Assembly (NCBI RefSeq): GCF_002844375.1 | Contig: NZ_CP024199.1 | Coordinates: 3,202,001-3,266,000, forward strand | DNA from: Thalassospira marina | GTDB taxonomy: Bacteria; Pseudomonadota; Alphaproteobacteria; Rhodospirillales; Thalassospiraceae | Direction of reading: 5' to 3' | Length of the DNA stretch: 64,000 nt | Part shown: positions 25,584 through 35,219 of the stretch, piece by piece | Numbering within the stretch: the stretch's first letter is position 1 | Layout of the letters: every line of letters starts with the position of its first letter | The notes under the pieces: generated by a model | Told to the model about the DNA's origin: nothing | Seen by the model: only the letters and a program-made list of their open reading frames with translations | Databases searched by the model: none | Program-made: the position numbers and the translations under genes

Positions 25584-26330
25584 ATGAGCAAGACAGTTCT
25601 GATCACGGGTGGATCGCGTGGTATTGGCCGGGCAACGGCCCTTTTATGCGCCGAACGCGGCTGGAATATCGCCATCAGCTATGTCGGCAACAAGGCCGCC
25701 GCCGAACAAACCCGCAGCGACTGCCAGAAGGCAGGCGGCCAGTGCCTGATCAAACGGTGCGATATCGCCCATGAAGAAGACATCATCACCCTGTTTGCCG
25801 TTACCCGCGATGCCTTTGGCAGTATTGATGCGGTTGTGAACAATGCCGGCATTGTCGCCCCGGCCATGCGCCTGATGGATATGGATGTTGCCCGCATGCA
25901 GCGCATTTTTGACACCAACGTTTTAGGTGCCTATATCGTCGCGCGCGAAGCCGCCCGCAATATGGCGCGATCCCGCGACGGACAAGGCGGCGTTATCGTC
26001 AATGTGTCATCGATGGCGGCAAAACTGGGCAGCCCCAATGAATATGTCGATTATGCCGGGTCCAAGGGTGCCATGGACAGCATGACAATTGGCCTTTCCA
26101 AAGAGCTGGGACCGGAAGGCATTCGCGTCAATGCCGTGCGCCCCGGCATTATTGAAACGGATATCCACGCGACCAGCGGCCGCCCCAACCGCGCGGCCGA
26201 ACTGGGGCCAAACTGCCCATTGGGCCGCACCGGCACAGCCGAAGAAGTCGCCGAAAGCATCATCTGGCTGATGGAGGATTCATCATCCTTTGTGACCGGC
26301 GCACTGATTGATGTTTCAGGCGGGCGTTAA
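25584..26330 (+). CDS. Short-chain dehydrogenase/reductase
   Basis: A 248-residue classical SDR, NAD(P)-dependent. Motifs: cofactor loop TGGSRGIG (residues 8-15), NNAG in VVNNAGIVAP, catalytic Ser in VNVSSMAAK, and YAGSK with the catalytic Tyr and Lys. The C-terminal VTGALIDVSGGR is standard. Closest in style to YgfF/FabG-like oxidoreductases. Substrate unknown. An AGGAAAAG ribosome-binding site lies upstream; no obvious operon partner. Confidence 0.9.
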   Translation: MSKTVLITGGSRGIGRATALLCAERGWNIAISYVGNKAAAEQTRSDCQKAGGQCLIKRCDIAHEEDIITLFAVTRDAFGSIDAVVNNAGIVAPAMRLMDMDVARMQRIFDTNVLGAYIVAREAARNMARSRDGQGGVIVNVSSMAAKLGSPNEYVDYAGSKGAMDSMTIGLSKELGPEGIRVNAVRPGIIETDIHATSGRPNRAAELGPNCPLGRTGTAEEVAESIIWLMEDSSSFVTGALIDVSGGR

Positions 26331-26342
26331 ACCGGCCCCCCA

Positions 26343-26380
26343 ATAAAAAACCCTGCCATTCACCAACGCAAATGGCAGGG
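26343..26380. terminator. Terminator of prmA (also facing SDR gene)
   Basis: Perfect 10-bp stem CCCTGCCATT / AATGGCAGGG; on the minus strand it is followed by TTTTTTATTG. It ends the uvrD-prmA transcript and may also stop the convergent SDR message. Confidence 0.85.
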
Positions 26381-26418
26381 TCACAATCCCGAATATCAGC
26401 AGGCTGGCGCTTGTCGCC

Positions 26419-27300
26419 TTAGCCAACGACCAGTGTGGTCCAGTTTTCAACCTTGAAACGGTTCAGAAGCGTCAGGCCAACTTCACGATAGGCCGACAGC
26501 ACAAACTGTTCCTGATGGGCAAGCAGGCCCGAAAGCACAACAACGCCATCGTCAGACAGGGTATTAACCAGATCATAGGCCATCTTGCGCAGCGGGCGGG
26601 CCAGGATGTTGGCGCACACAATGTCGTAATAGCCAGCATTCCGAATGCGGACATCGGCAAAACCGTTGGAATGCAGGGCTGTAACCAGACCGCCAATTTT
26701 GTTGATTTTGGCGTTCTCACGGGCCACCCGGACCGACGGTGCATCAATATCGGCCATCATGACCGGGCAGTTCCAGGTTTTGGCACATGCCATGCCCAGA
26801 ATGCCCGAACCACACCCCATATCCAGTGCATTACGGCGCGGGCCATATTTCGCCAGCCAGTCAATTGCGGCAAGGCAGCCCTTGGTGGTTTGATGTTCGC
26901 CCGAACCAAAAGCCAGCCCGGCATCGACCTGCAAGGCAATTTTGGACAGCGGCAAATCGCCATCCCAATGCGACCCATGCACATAAAAACGCCCCACCGA
27001 AATCGGCTTGAAGCTGCGCAGGTTATCGCTGACCCAGTCCTTGGGTTCGTAAATGCCAAATTCGACAACCGGGGTTTCCGCCCCCATCGCCGTAGCCATC
27101 AGGGAAACTGCGGTTTCAACGGCGGGTTTGTCAATTTCGGTGCCGGAAAAACCTTCGATGCGCCAGTCGGTATCGGGTTCATTGACCAGTTCCGAATGCG
27201 ACAATGCGTCACAATATTCAGACAGGGCCTCGGCAAAGGCTTCGACATGAACGCCCTTAACGATAAAGGAGAAATTATAGCAGCGCACGGTTTCGGTCAT
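26419..27300 (-). CDS. prmA: PrmA, ribosomal protein L11 methyltransferase
   Basis: A 293-residue SAM-dependent enzyme that methylates lysines and the N-terminus of ribosomal protein L11. The N-terminal substrate-recognition domain is followed by the hinge and Rossmann domain: DAGLAFGSGEHQTT, SAM-binding LDMGCGSGILGMACA, ADIDAPSVRVARENAKIN and the active-site motif VCANILARPLRKMA. Length matches alphaproteobacterial PrmA. It lies 90 bases after uvrD with no terminator between. Confidence 0.94.
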   Translation of the reverse strand: MTETVRCYNFSFIVKGVHVEAFAEALSEYCDALSHSELVNEPDTDWRIEGFSGTEIDKPAVETAVSLMATAMGAETPVVEFGIYEPKDWVSDNLRSFKPISVGRFYVHGSHWDGDLPLSKIALQVDAGLAFGSGEHQTTKGCLAAIDWLAKYGPRRNALDMGCGSGILGMACAKTWNCPVMMADIDAPSVRVARENAKINKIGGLVTALHSNGFADVRIRNAGYYDIVCANILARPLRKMAYDLVNTLSDDGVVVLSGLLAHQEQFVLSAYREVGLTLLNRFKVENWTTLVVG

Positions 27301-27390
27301 TTTGCTTCTCGTTTTTCGCAGTTGCCCTGGTTTGCAACCGGTTTGAAAGTCGCGCCGATGGTGCGCGCCCCATAAAATTTGTTCCCGGCT

Positions 27391-29763
27391 TTAACCCGGC
27401 AGAATAAAACTGTCGACCACCTTTTTGGTGCCGACCTCGTCGAAATGGATTTCCAGCTTGTTTCCATCCACCGACCGCACGGTACCCGGGCCGAATTTGC
27501 GATGACGGACCTTGTCCCCCACCTGATATTTCGACGATCCCTTGCGCGATGTGAAAACTGCTTCGCCGTCCGGGGCAACGTCGATCACGTTTTTACGCAC
27601 CCGATCCTGCCAGCCGGCACTGGCAAATTTGCGGTCGGAAAAATCGCGGTTTTGCGAACGATACCCGCCGCTGCTGGCATTGCCATCATTGGCCCAGCTT
27701 GGCGGTTTCATCCAGTCATCCGCCCCCCAGGCACCGGGCGAAACATTGCCTTTGCCCTGTGACAGGCCGGTATCGCTGATGCGATCAATATGTTCGCCGG
27801 GCAATTCATCGACAAAACGCGACGGCAGGGCACTTTGCCACTGGTTATAAATGCGGCGATTGGCGGCATAGGTAACAGTGGCACGTTTGCGCGCCCGGGT
27901 AATGCCGACATAGGCCAGCCGACGTTCTTCCTCCAGCCCCTTAACGCCGCTTTCATCCATGGCGCGCTGGTGGGGAAATACCCCTTCTTCCCAGCCGGGT
28001 AAAAAGACATAGTCAAATTCCAGCCCCTTGGCGGCGTGCAGGGTCATGATCGTGACCTTTTCACGCTCGTCGGACTGATCATTTTCCATCACCAGCGAAA
28101 CATGTTCCAAAAACGTCGTCAGGTTTTCAAATTCGCCAATCGCGGAAACAAGTTCCTTCAGGTTTTCCAGACGGCCCGGTGCATCAATTTCCTTGGAAGC
28201 CCGCCACATATCTGTATAGCCGCTTTCATCAAGGACGATTTCCAGAACCTCGACATGGCTTTTTTCCGCCAGAAGGGCGCGCCAGCGGTCAAAATCGGCC
28301 AGGAATATCGACAAATCCTTGCGCAGCTTTGGTTTCAGTTCTTCGGTATCGATCAGTTCGCGGGTTGCCATGGGCAGCGAAACCGATTGATCACGCGAAT
28401 ATTGATGCAGGGTTTGCAGGGCAACCTTGCCCACCCCACGCTTGGGCACATTGACGATACGTTCAAATGCCAGGCTGTCATCGGGTTGCGCGATCAGGCG
28501 GATATAGGCCAGCGCATCGCGAATTTCCTGACGCTCGTAAAACCGTGCGCCCCCCACCACGCGATAGGGAATACCCAGCGTGATCATGCGTTCTTCAAAT
28601 TCACGGGTCTGGAAACCCGCGCGCACCAGAATGGCGATTTGCGATGCACCGATGCCCCGGCTTTGCAGGGCTTCGATATCTTCGCCAACAAGCCGCGCTT
28701 CGGATTCACCATCCCACACGCCTTTGACCTGCACTTTTTCGCCAGCGTCAATTTCAGTCCATAATTCCTTGCCCAAACGGCCGGAATTATGTGCAATCAA
28801 CTGCGATGCCGCGGCCAGAATATGCGGGGTAGAGCGATAATTCTGCTCCAGCCGGACAACATGGGCGCCGGGAAAATCACTTTCAAAACGCAGGATGTTG
28901 CCCACTTCCGCCCCACGCCAGCTATAGATCGCCTGGTCATCATCGCCAACGCAGCAAATATTGCGATGAACCATCGCCATCGCGCGCAACCACAAATACT
29001 GGGCGACGTTGGTATCCTGATATTCATCGACCAGAATATAGCGGAAGGTTTGCTGATACTGGCGCAGTACTTCGGGATGCTTTTGGAAAATCGTCAGGCA
29101 GTGCAGCAGCAAATCGCCAAAGTCAGCAGCATTCAGCACCGTCAGGCGTTCCTGGTAAATGCGATAAAGCTGCTGGGCGCGGCCATTGGCAAATTCCATG
29201 CCCTCGGTGGCGCGGTCCGGGGTCAGGCCTTTGTCTTTCCAGCGCTGAATGATCCCCATCAGTTGCTTGGCCGGCCATTTTTTAGAATCGATCTGTTCGG
29301 CATCCATGATCTGCTTGAGCAGGCGGATCTGATCGTCCGTATCAAGGATGGTGAAATTCGATTTCAAACCCACCAGTTCGGCATGGCGGCGCAACAAACG
29401 TGCCGCAAGCGAGTGGAACGTCCCCAGCCACCAGCCTTTAACCGGGCGACCAAGGGTGGCTGCCACACGTTCCTGCATTTCACGCGCAGCACGGTTGGTA
29501 AAGGTTACGGTCAATATTTGCTGGGGGTGCAGATATTCCGGCGCCCCGCCTTTTGTTTCCAAAAGATGCGCCAGACGCGTGGTCAAAACCCGCGTTTTTC
29601 CCGTTCCTGCCCCGGCCAGCACCAATAACGGCCCATCCAGCGTCGCGACCGCGTCGCGCTGTTCGGTATTAAGCGTGGTCAGGTATCCCGGTGTTGGCGC
29701 GTCTTCAAGACGCATGTCCGGGGCTGAGCTGTATTCGTCGATTTCAAAGGGATCATCAGTCAT
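27391..29763 (-). CDS. uvrD: UvrD/PcrA-type 3'-5' DNA helicase
   Basis: A 790-residue superfamily 1 helicase for excision repair, mismatch repair and removal of RecA filaments. Motifs in order: LNTEQRDAV (Q motif), GAGTGKT, TFTNRAAREM, LVDEYQDTN, GDDDQAIYSWRGA, LEQNYRST, TMTLHAAKGLEFDYVFLPGWEEG-like block and YVGITRAR. The last 45 residues, YQVGDKVRHRKFGPGTV and onward, form the Tudor-like domain by which PcrA/UvrD binds RNA polymerase. The frame extends to 29814; I prefer the ATG at 29763 because the 17 extra residues (AILALSVSRVIYAA) are unlike helicase N-termini. An imperfect LexA box lies upstream. Confidence 0.95.
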   Translation of the reverse strand: MTDDPFEIDEYSSAPDMRLEDAPTPGYLTTLNTEQRDAVATLDGPLLVLAGAGTGKTRVLTTRLAHLLETKGGAPEYLHPQQILTVTFTNRAAREMQERVAATLGRPVKGWWLGTFHSLAARLLRRHAELVGLKSNFTILDTDDQIRLLKQIMDAEQIDSKKWPAKQLMGIIQRWKDKGLTPDRATEGMEFANGRAQQLYRIYQERLTVLNAADFGDLLLHCLTIFQKHPEVLRQYQQTFRYILVDEYQDTNVAQYLWLRAMAMVHRNICCVGDDDQAIYSWRGAEVGNILRFESDFPGAHVVRLEQNYRSTPHILAAASQLIAHNSGRLGKELWTEIDAGEKVQVKGVWDGESEARLVGEDIEALQSRGIGASQIAILVRAGFQTREFEERMITLGIPYRVVGGARFYERQEIRDALAYIRLIAQPDDSLAFERIVNVPKRGVGKVALQTLHQYSRDQSVSLPMATRELIDTEELKPKLRKDLSIFLADFDRWRALLAEKSHVEVLEIVLDESGYTDMWRASKEIDAPGRLENLKELVSAIGEFENLTTFLEHVSLVMENDQSDEREKVTIMTLHAAKGLEFDYVFLPGWEEGVFPHQRAMDESGVKGLEEERRLAYVGITRARKRATVTYAANRRIYNQWQSALPSRFVDELPGEHIDRISDTGLSQGKGNVSPGAWGADDWMKPPSWANDGNASSGGYRSQNRDFSDRKFASAGWQDRVRKNVIDVAPDGEAVFTSRKGSSKYQVGDKVRHRKFGPGTVRSVDGNKLEIHFDEVGTKKVVDSFILPG

Positions 29764-29818
29764 GGCAGCATATATAACACGCGAAACAGACAGGGCCAGT
29801 ATGGCTTTTGCCATTGTG

Positions 29819-29833
29819 CAACAAAACAGGAAC
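29819..29833 (-). promoter_or_regulatory. Imperfect LexA box upstream of uvrD
   Basis: On the minus strand GTTC-N7-GTTG, one mismatch from the alphaproteobacterial consensus GTTC-N7-GTTC, 56 bases before the chosen uvrD start. uvrD is an SOS gene in E. coli, which supports the call, but a one-mismatch site can occur by chance. Confidence 0.4.
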
Positions 29834-29947
29834 TTCCGACACCTGTTTCCGAATTTTCACGCGGCGTAACACATATTTCCTGCCAATGAAATTATGATTA
29901 CCGGCACGCGCCAAAACACCCCACCAAGTAACGCAAAACCCGAATAA

Positions 29948-30943
29948 TCAATATGTCACCGTGACCACCACAGTATCCTGATAGGTACCAGGCACCGGCG
30001 AAGGCTGGGCCGGGACCCGGCCATAAACCGGGGCAGCAAGCAAACTGCCATCACCAATACCGGCCAGAATGCCCGCACCATCCCCTGTCCAAAGCTGCCC
30101 ATGCCCGGCGTCCTGAAACAGGTTATATCGAATGGCGTTGGCCCCGTGGCGCATTTGCCGGTCCAGCGGGTTGCCGCTTAGCCCACCTCCCAGCCCGATT
30201 TTAAAAGATGTGCCGGGTGTGCAGATCACACCAATTTCGCCCAAAGTTTCCACCGGCTGATCAAGCAGGCCATGCACACCAAAATCCATGTCCTGTGCCT
30301 CGACCAGGCAGTTTGCCTCGATTTGTGCAAGGGTTGCAAAAGTTGGCCGGGCGATACCGCCAATTAGCGTGACGGCACAATTCAACACGCTGATATCGCC
30401 ATATACAAACTGGGTTTCGCTGCCCGAAAATGTTGAAAGATAATTGCCCGTGGCCCGTGGTTCCTGCCCCGGGGCGATGCGCCCATATATGGTGACCGTT
30501 TTGGTCGCCGTGCCGGTTATTGGCGTTGCAAACAGGTCGATCGTCGGCGGCAACCCCAAAACGGGATACGCCGCCGAACCCCAAAGGGTGCTGCGCGATG
30601 CATCGCGATAAAGCTGGAAATCAAGTGTGCTACCGGTGCCATTGCGCATTTGCCGCCAGCCCCCGCTGCTGCCGCCCGCCCCGGCATTGATATTGGGGCA
30701 TACCCGCACACTGCCCAGCGCCATGCCGGTACAACTGATCGACAGGGTTGCCGTGCTATCCACCGCCGTCCCGGCAAGTGTATCGACATTGCCAAAATTA
30801 AGTTCGGTAATGCCAAATGTGCAGGTTGACGCGCGGGCAGAAGAACCGGAAGCAGCCAGCAACACAAGAATAATGCCCGCCACAACGGCAAAACCTGGAC
30901 GGAAAATACATACCCCCCAAGAAGCAACCATGTGATTTGTCAT
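29948..30943 (-). CDS. Two-domain spore-coat-U-like pilus tip protein (CsuE-like)
   Basis: A 331-residue secreted protein with signal peptide (GFAVVAGIILVLLAASGSSARA) and two consecutive SCPU domains: first from CTFGITELNFGNVDTLAGTAVDSTATLSISC to about residue 175, second from NCLVEAQDMDFGVHGLLDQPVETLGEIGVIC to the C-terminal VPGTYQDTVVVTVTY. The two-domain form and place at the operon end match CsuE, the tip adhesin of archaic chaperone-usher pili. Its ATG overlaps the usher stop by four bases (ATGA). The carboxy end is the donor-strand-type terminal strand seen also in the major subunit. Confidence 0.82.
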   Translation of the reverse strand: MTNHMVASWGVCIFRPGFAVVAGIILVLLAASGSSARASTCTFGITELNFGNVDTLAGTAVDSTATLSISCTGMALGSVRVCPNINAGAGGSSGGWRQMRNGTGSTLDFQLYRDASRSTLWGSAAYPVLGLPPTIDLFATPITGTATKTVTIYGRIAPGQEPRATGNYLSTFSGSETQFVYGDISVLNCAVTLIGGIARPTFATLAQIEANCLVEAQDMDFGVHGLLDQPVETLGEIGVICTPGTSFKIGLGGGLSGNPLDRQMRHGANAIRYNLFQDAGHGQLWTGDGAGILAGIGDGSLLAAPVYGRVPAQPSPVPGTYQDTVVVTVTY

Positions 30944-33420
30944 GGCGAAGGCACCGTCGGGCTAACGGGCTGGCACACGACATTATCGATTTGCACCTGG
31001 CTGTCATAGACAAATTCAAAATCGAAATAGGCCTCGCAGCGGCGCGCTCCCACCGGGCTAATAATGACGTGGTTTTTATCGGCCAACCCCTTGATATAGG
31101 CCTGGCCATCATAGCCAACACCAAAGGTTTGATCAGTCCCGACCAGCCGCCCACGCGACCCCGGTGGAATGAAATTACCCTGGGCATCACGCAGGGTGAC
31201 AAGCGCAGCTGAAATTTGCTGGCGCACATTAAAATCAACACTGGATGCACCATTATCGGTAGGCACCACCACCCGCCGCACGCTGCCAATATCAGCCGTC
31301 AGGGGCAGTGAAACAGGATCAATCGAAATGCGGTTGGGTTCCCACGGGCGCAAATTGGGCACCAGCATTTTGCCATTGCCTGCGGTGCGCCCCACCGCCC
31401 GGTTTTCCGAACGAATTTCCATATCGGGTGCACCCGCATCAACCACGGCAAAGGCCCCGTTTATGCGGTTTCCCAAAAATGTATCACCGCCAACCATCAC
31501 GGCACTGCCCTCCATATCCAGTGACATGCGGTAATCGTCTTCTGTTTTTTCCAGATCACCTGATAATTGCATCGCCTGCGCACGATAGGTTGCCGCGACC
31601 CTTTTGCGTTCCAGTGCCCCGTGCGATGCCGATGCCCGCCAGCCATAATCCCCGACGGACCGCGAAGCAGGCCTGGCAATATCGACCGAGGTTGAATAAC
31701 CGCTTTTGCGATGTGACACGCTGGAAGTAAGGTGCTGCCTGCCAAGCGGCACCGATAACCCCAAATAAATGCCGGTTTCGCCATCTTCGCCCAGATTTTT
31801 GTAAACATTGCCAAAAAGCGTCCAGTTGCCTTCCATCCGGCGGTTAAACGCAGCAGATACGATACGCGCTGGCGTTTCGCCGTTGTTTTCAAGATTGGTG
31901 AAACCAAGATTGATCACTGATGGATCAAAAGACAAAGGCAGCGAAAGTGCCACCTGATCAAGCGCACGGGGCGGCAGCATATAGGCGTTTTGGCCATCTG
32001 TGCCGGAATCGCTGCTATCGACCATTTCGGAAGCCAGTGCTGCCACATCGCTATATTCGGCAAAGCTGCGCTGGGAACGCAGATACAAATAAAACCCGTC
32101 AAAGGTAAATTCGCTTGATGCCGAAAGCTGCATGCCTGATCCCAACTTGCCGCTGGAGCCCGCCGCAGCAAAAGACAGAATACCGCGATCAAAGGCATTA
32201 AAAACAACCCCGCCCCCGGCAAGGGCCACATCAGGTGAAACTTCTGCATGGGAAGTTAGGGTTACATCGTCGGAAAACCCATAGCGCAATGTGCCAATGG
32301 ATGCAGGGCCGCCATGATAATCGTTTGATTTGATGCCGTAATTGCGCCGGGCGACCCCGGCTGAAAGCGTAAAATCCAGCAGGTCCTTTCGCAACAGGCG
32401 TGGTGATGTAAAAAAGGGCAGCTCCATTACCTGTTGCTGCCCCATCACATCGCGAACCACCACTGTTGTCACCCCGTATCCGGACACAACAGGGATATTG
32501 GTAATTTCAAACGGCCCATCGGGAACGGAGGTGGAATATTGCCGGGCATTATTAACATATATATCAACCGTCGAGGGCACCGCCGCCGACCCGTTAACCG
32601 CTGGCAACGGGTTGGTCACGATATCGGGCCGCAAACCGAAATTACGCGAAATCTGCCCGCCCCCCAGCCGCACCGGGCGTGTCCAGATCAAACCGCCACT
32701 TACCAAGTCCCCCGCACGGTATTCCTGCATATCTTCGGGGTCCGAACGCACCCAGTAACTGTTAAGCCGGCGCATATCGGACCAGCCATTTTCGTCCAGG
32801 GTATCGATTACCACATTATTGGAAAACCGACCGACAGGGGAATAAAGCTGCATGTCAAAGGCACCTGAAATGCCAACATCATTGCCGCGTCCAAGCCCGG
32901 CACCATCGATGCTTTCGGTTTCGGCACGGACCAGATAATTCACAAGCCCGCCATAAAGCACCCCACCATCATGGTGGTCCGCCCCGCGATCGGTTACGGG
33001 ATTAAGCATATTCACCCGCCTTGGCACGCGCGAGGCATCAAACACATTGAAATAGATGGCCTGTTCGGGTTCCGATATCCGGTAAAAGACCGACTGCATT
33101 TTCAGAAGTTCAACCAGCCCATCGTCATCGGTTGCCAGGGGGTCGGGGATAATACCCACATTGCGCAACTGCCCCGCATCAATCAGAAGGCCCCTTTCCG
33201 GGTCGCTTGAAAATGCCGCGACCCAGCCAGTGGACCGGCCATTGACAAACACCTCCAACTGCAATTCGCGGGGCATGTGGGAAATATCGGGTTTTTCCCC
33301 TTCCTGCGGCGTGGGTGACGCATAGGCAGGGGGAAATTCCTGGGCATTCCCGCAAGCCGGAATGATCGCATAACACATAACAGTCAGGGCAAATGCGTGA
33401 CTAGTCGAGATCGACCGCAC
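30940..33420 (-). CDS. Outer-membrane fimbrial usher (CsuD/FimD-like)
   Basis: An 826-residue usher that assembles pilus subunits and forms the secretion pore. Signal peptide ends near GNAQ; the N-terminal chaperone-binding domain begins LQLEVFVNGRSTGWVAAF. The 24-strand barrel includes TNPLPAVNGSAAVPSTVDIYVNNARQYS, and the plug region with VVVRDVMGQQQVMELPFFTS follows. The C-terminal domains include VRQQISAALVTLRDAQGNFIPPGS. Length is typical. It begins with GTG at 33420 and overlaps the chaperone gene by 20 bases, implying translational coupling. Confidence 0.93.
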   Translation of the reverse strand: MRSISTSHAFALTVMCYAIIPACGNAQEFPPAYASPTPQEGEKPDISHMPRELQLEVFVNGRSTGWVAAFSSDPERGLLIDAGQLRNVGIIPDPLATDDDGLVELLKMQSVFYRISEPEQAIYFNVFDASRVPRRVNMLNPVTDRGADHHDGGVLYGGLVNYLVRAETESIDGAGLGRGNDVGISGAFDMQLYSPVGRFSNNVVIDTLDENGWSDMRRLNSYWVRSDPEDMQEYRAGDLVSGGLIWTRPVRLGGGQISRNFGLRPDIVTNPLPAVNGSAAVPSTVDIYVNNARQYSTSVPDGPFEITNIPVVSGYGVTTVVVRDVMGQQQVMELPFFTSPRLLRKDLLDFTLSAGVARRNYGIKSNDYHGGPASIGTLRYGFSDDVTLTSHAEVSPDVALAGGGVVFNAFDRGILSFAAAGSSGKLGSGMQLSASSEFTFDGFYLYLRSQRSFAEYSDVAALASEMVDSSDSGTDGQNAYMLPPRALDQVALSLPLSFDPSVINLGFTNLENNGETPARIVSAAFNRRMEGNWTLFGNVYKNLGEDGETGIYLGLSVPLGRQHLTSSVSHRKSGYSTSVDIARPASRSVGDYGWRASASHGALERKRVAATYRAQAMQLSGDLEKTEDDYRMSLDMEGSAVMVGGDTFLGNRINGAFAVVDAGAPDMEIRSENRAVGRTAGNGKMLVPNLRPWEPNRISIDPVSLPLTADIGSVRRVVVPTDNGASSVDFNVRQQISAALVTLRDAQGNFIPPGSRGRLVGTDQTFGVGYDGQAYIKGLADKNHVIISPVGARRCEAYFDFEFVYDSQVQIDNVVCQPVSPTVPSP

Positions 33421-34138
33421 TGAACTGCCCTGCTTCGCTATCTGCGGTCAGATCATAGGGGCCAGCAAAGGCATGTGCGCCGTTTAAAACCCAGCTCATT
33501 TTTGAATTGCCCAGCACATATCCCAGCAAACCGGCATAGCGGACTTCCTCGTTCCCCTGCCCTGACAGGGAAAGGTTGGATATTTTCAGGCGTCGTGGCC
33601 CCCGATTTACCGCATCAAGGCGCATGGAACCATCGCTTTGGGTTTGGACATTCCATTCGACATCGGGCTGGTCCAACACCGCCTGCGAGAAAAACAGCGG
33701 GATCGAATGGCGCAAAACCACCGTCACATTGCCACCTTCCTGAAGGCTGGGAGATGGCAGTTCATCGACCACCAGACGATAGGATTCCTCGTTTACCACG
33801 GGTTGGCGGGACACACGCACAATGCGGATGATATTTTGCGACCCGGCCTGCAGGGTGGAAATGGGCGGACTTGCCACCACATCGGTCGTGGGCTGATAGG
33901 ATTGCTGGCCATCCTTTTGCACCCAGCGAAAAACCCGAACCTGAATATCGACCGACTGGTTTGAATCATTCCATATTCGCAGGCCGGTTGCCGATGTTGG
34001 CGCGATCAGGTCCAGCAAAACAGGCGAAACGCGCAGGGCTGCCGCACTGGCGCCAGATGGAAAAGCACCAGAAACAAGCAAGGCAAGACCAAGCCAGACT
34101 GATGCCATAACGGAACCTGCAAAATGCAAGCAGCGCAT
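33401..34138 (-). CDS. Periplasmic pilus chaperone (CsuC/PapD-like)
   Basis: A 245-residue periplasmic chaperone with signal peptide (MRCLHFAGSVMASVWLGLALLVSGA). The PapD-type Ig fold shows ALRVSPVLLDLIAPTSATGLRIWNDSNQSVDIQVRVFRW, the subunit-capping G1-strand region NIIRIVRVSRQPVVNEESYRLVVDELP and the second domain from IPLFFSQAVL. The start at 34138 has a fine ribosome-binding site (CCGGAGG, 7 bases); an ATG at 34165 has none. It is second in the pilus operon. Confidence 0.92.
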   Translation of the reverse strand: MRCLHFAGSVMASVWLGLALLVSGAFPSGASAAALRVSPVLLDLIAPTSATGLRIWNDSNQSVDIQVRVFRWVQKDGQQSYQPTTDVVASPPISTLQAGSQNIIRIVRVSRQPVVNEESYRLVVDELPSPSLQEGGNVTVVLRHSIPLFFSQAVLDQPDVEWNVQTQSDGSMRLDAVNRGPRRLKISNLSLSGQGNEEVRYAGLLGYVLGNSKMSWVLNGAHAFAGPYDLTADSEAGQFSAVDLD

Positions 34139-34247
34139 GGGGAACCTCCGGTTGTTCAAATGCACGGATGATACTGGGCGTAAAATGCAGCGACGCCGTT
34201 TCGTACTTACCCGTTCGTACTTCCCGGTTCAGACTTACCCGTTCGTG

Positions 34248-34745
34248 CTAATAGGTGACTGTCACCGTAACGACATCGGCATACACCCCGGCACTGGGAG
34301 TAAGCTGGGCCGGGACCTGGCCATACACCGTGTAACTTTGCACATCCCCCGTCCCGACGGATGCAACCGTATCCGCGCCGACGGTATTGCCCCAGACCTG
34401 GGTTCGCCCGGCATCCTGATAAAGCTGGTAGGAAACGGTTTGTCCGCCAGGCCCGGTCATCAGGCGGCCAGCCACAGTGGCCCCAACGCCAAGGCCTGGG
34501 CTAAGCCCGACATTATAGGCCGTGTCATTGGTACACTGAACAGATACCGAGCTGCTGGATTGCACATTACTGTCAAGCACACCGAAGGATGCGAAATCCA
34601 TATCCTCGGCGGAATCAACCTGGCATTCGGCGGTAATGGTTATCTGCACATTAAACTGGGCGGTAGATGTTTGCGCACGCGCCAGAGAAACGAAGCCAAA
34701 GACAAGCACCACGATGATGCAGTGCAGGATTCTGAATTTTCCCAT
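34248..34745 (-). CDS. Major pilus subunit, spore-coat-U family (CsuA/B-like)
   Basis: A 165-residue secreted subunit: signal peptide MGKFRILHCIIVVLVFGFVSLARA, then one SCPU domain (ITAECQVDSAEDMDFASFGVLDSNVQSSSSVSVQC ... SAGVYADVVTVTVTY). First gene of the four-gene operon, 109 bases ahead of the chaperone gene, fitting the most abundant subunit. The frame reaches 34817, but the upstream part lies in AT-rich sequence and the ATG at 34745 is directly before the signal peptide with GGGGTG upstream. Confidence 0.88.
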   Translation of the reverse strand: MGKFRILHCIIVVLVFGFVSLARAQTSTAQFNVQITITAECQVDSAEDMDFASFGVLDSNVQSSSSVSVQCTNDTAYNVGLSPGLGVGATVAGRLMTGPGGQTVSYQLYQDAGRTQVWGNTVGADTVASVGTGDVQSYTVYGQVPAQLTPSAGVYADVVTVTVTY

Positions 34746-35219
34746 GATATCGCACCCCAACGATCTTTTTGCGATCATTAATAATATTACAATTCTATAA
34801 AAAGACGTAAAAATCAACCTTAACGATTATAATTGGAAAAATTACAACATTATAATAACCAAAGGTTATCAACCCCACCTGACATCCGAATTGGTGCAAC
34901 ACACTATGCCCGTCCTGCCATGACACGCCCCACACAGCCGTAAATGCCCCAAGCCTCCCCGCCCGGCAGAAATGACCGGCATTTGGTTATTTTGCGGAAA
35001 ACCACACAAACCGGCCTGCCATCCCCCTTGCCTGATCAGCCAGAAACACCGGCCTTGCCCCGCTTTAGACCTTGCGCAGGCATGGCGTAAAAATTGCTTG
35101 GTTTATCAACGCCTAACGCATCAGGCTGTTGAACCCGGCAAGATTTGCCGCCTTTTGGCATGCCCGGAACAGCACCTGGGGGGTTGGGTTGTGTTTCCCT
35201 TGTCAAACGGGAGATTTGA
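34746..35219. other. AT-rich divergent control region of the pilus operon
   Basis: 34775-34870 is very AT-rich against a GC-rich background and carries several TATAAT-like hexamers on the minus strand. A perfect 6-3-6 inverted repeat ATAACC-AAA-GGTTAT sits at 34855-34869. The remaining part up to the EF-hand gene shows no gene. The composition suggests a tightly regulated, possibly silenced pilus promoter. Confidence 0.55.

Noticed and set aside
30627..30935. 102-codon plus-strand frame within the tip adhesin gene
   Set aside because: Pro/Ala-rich complement of the SCPU gene, no ribosome-binding site.
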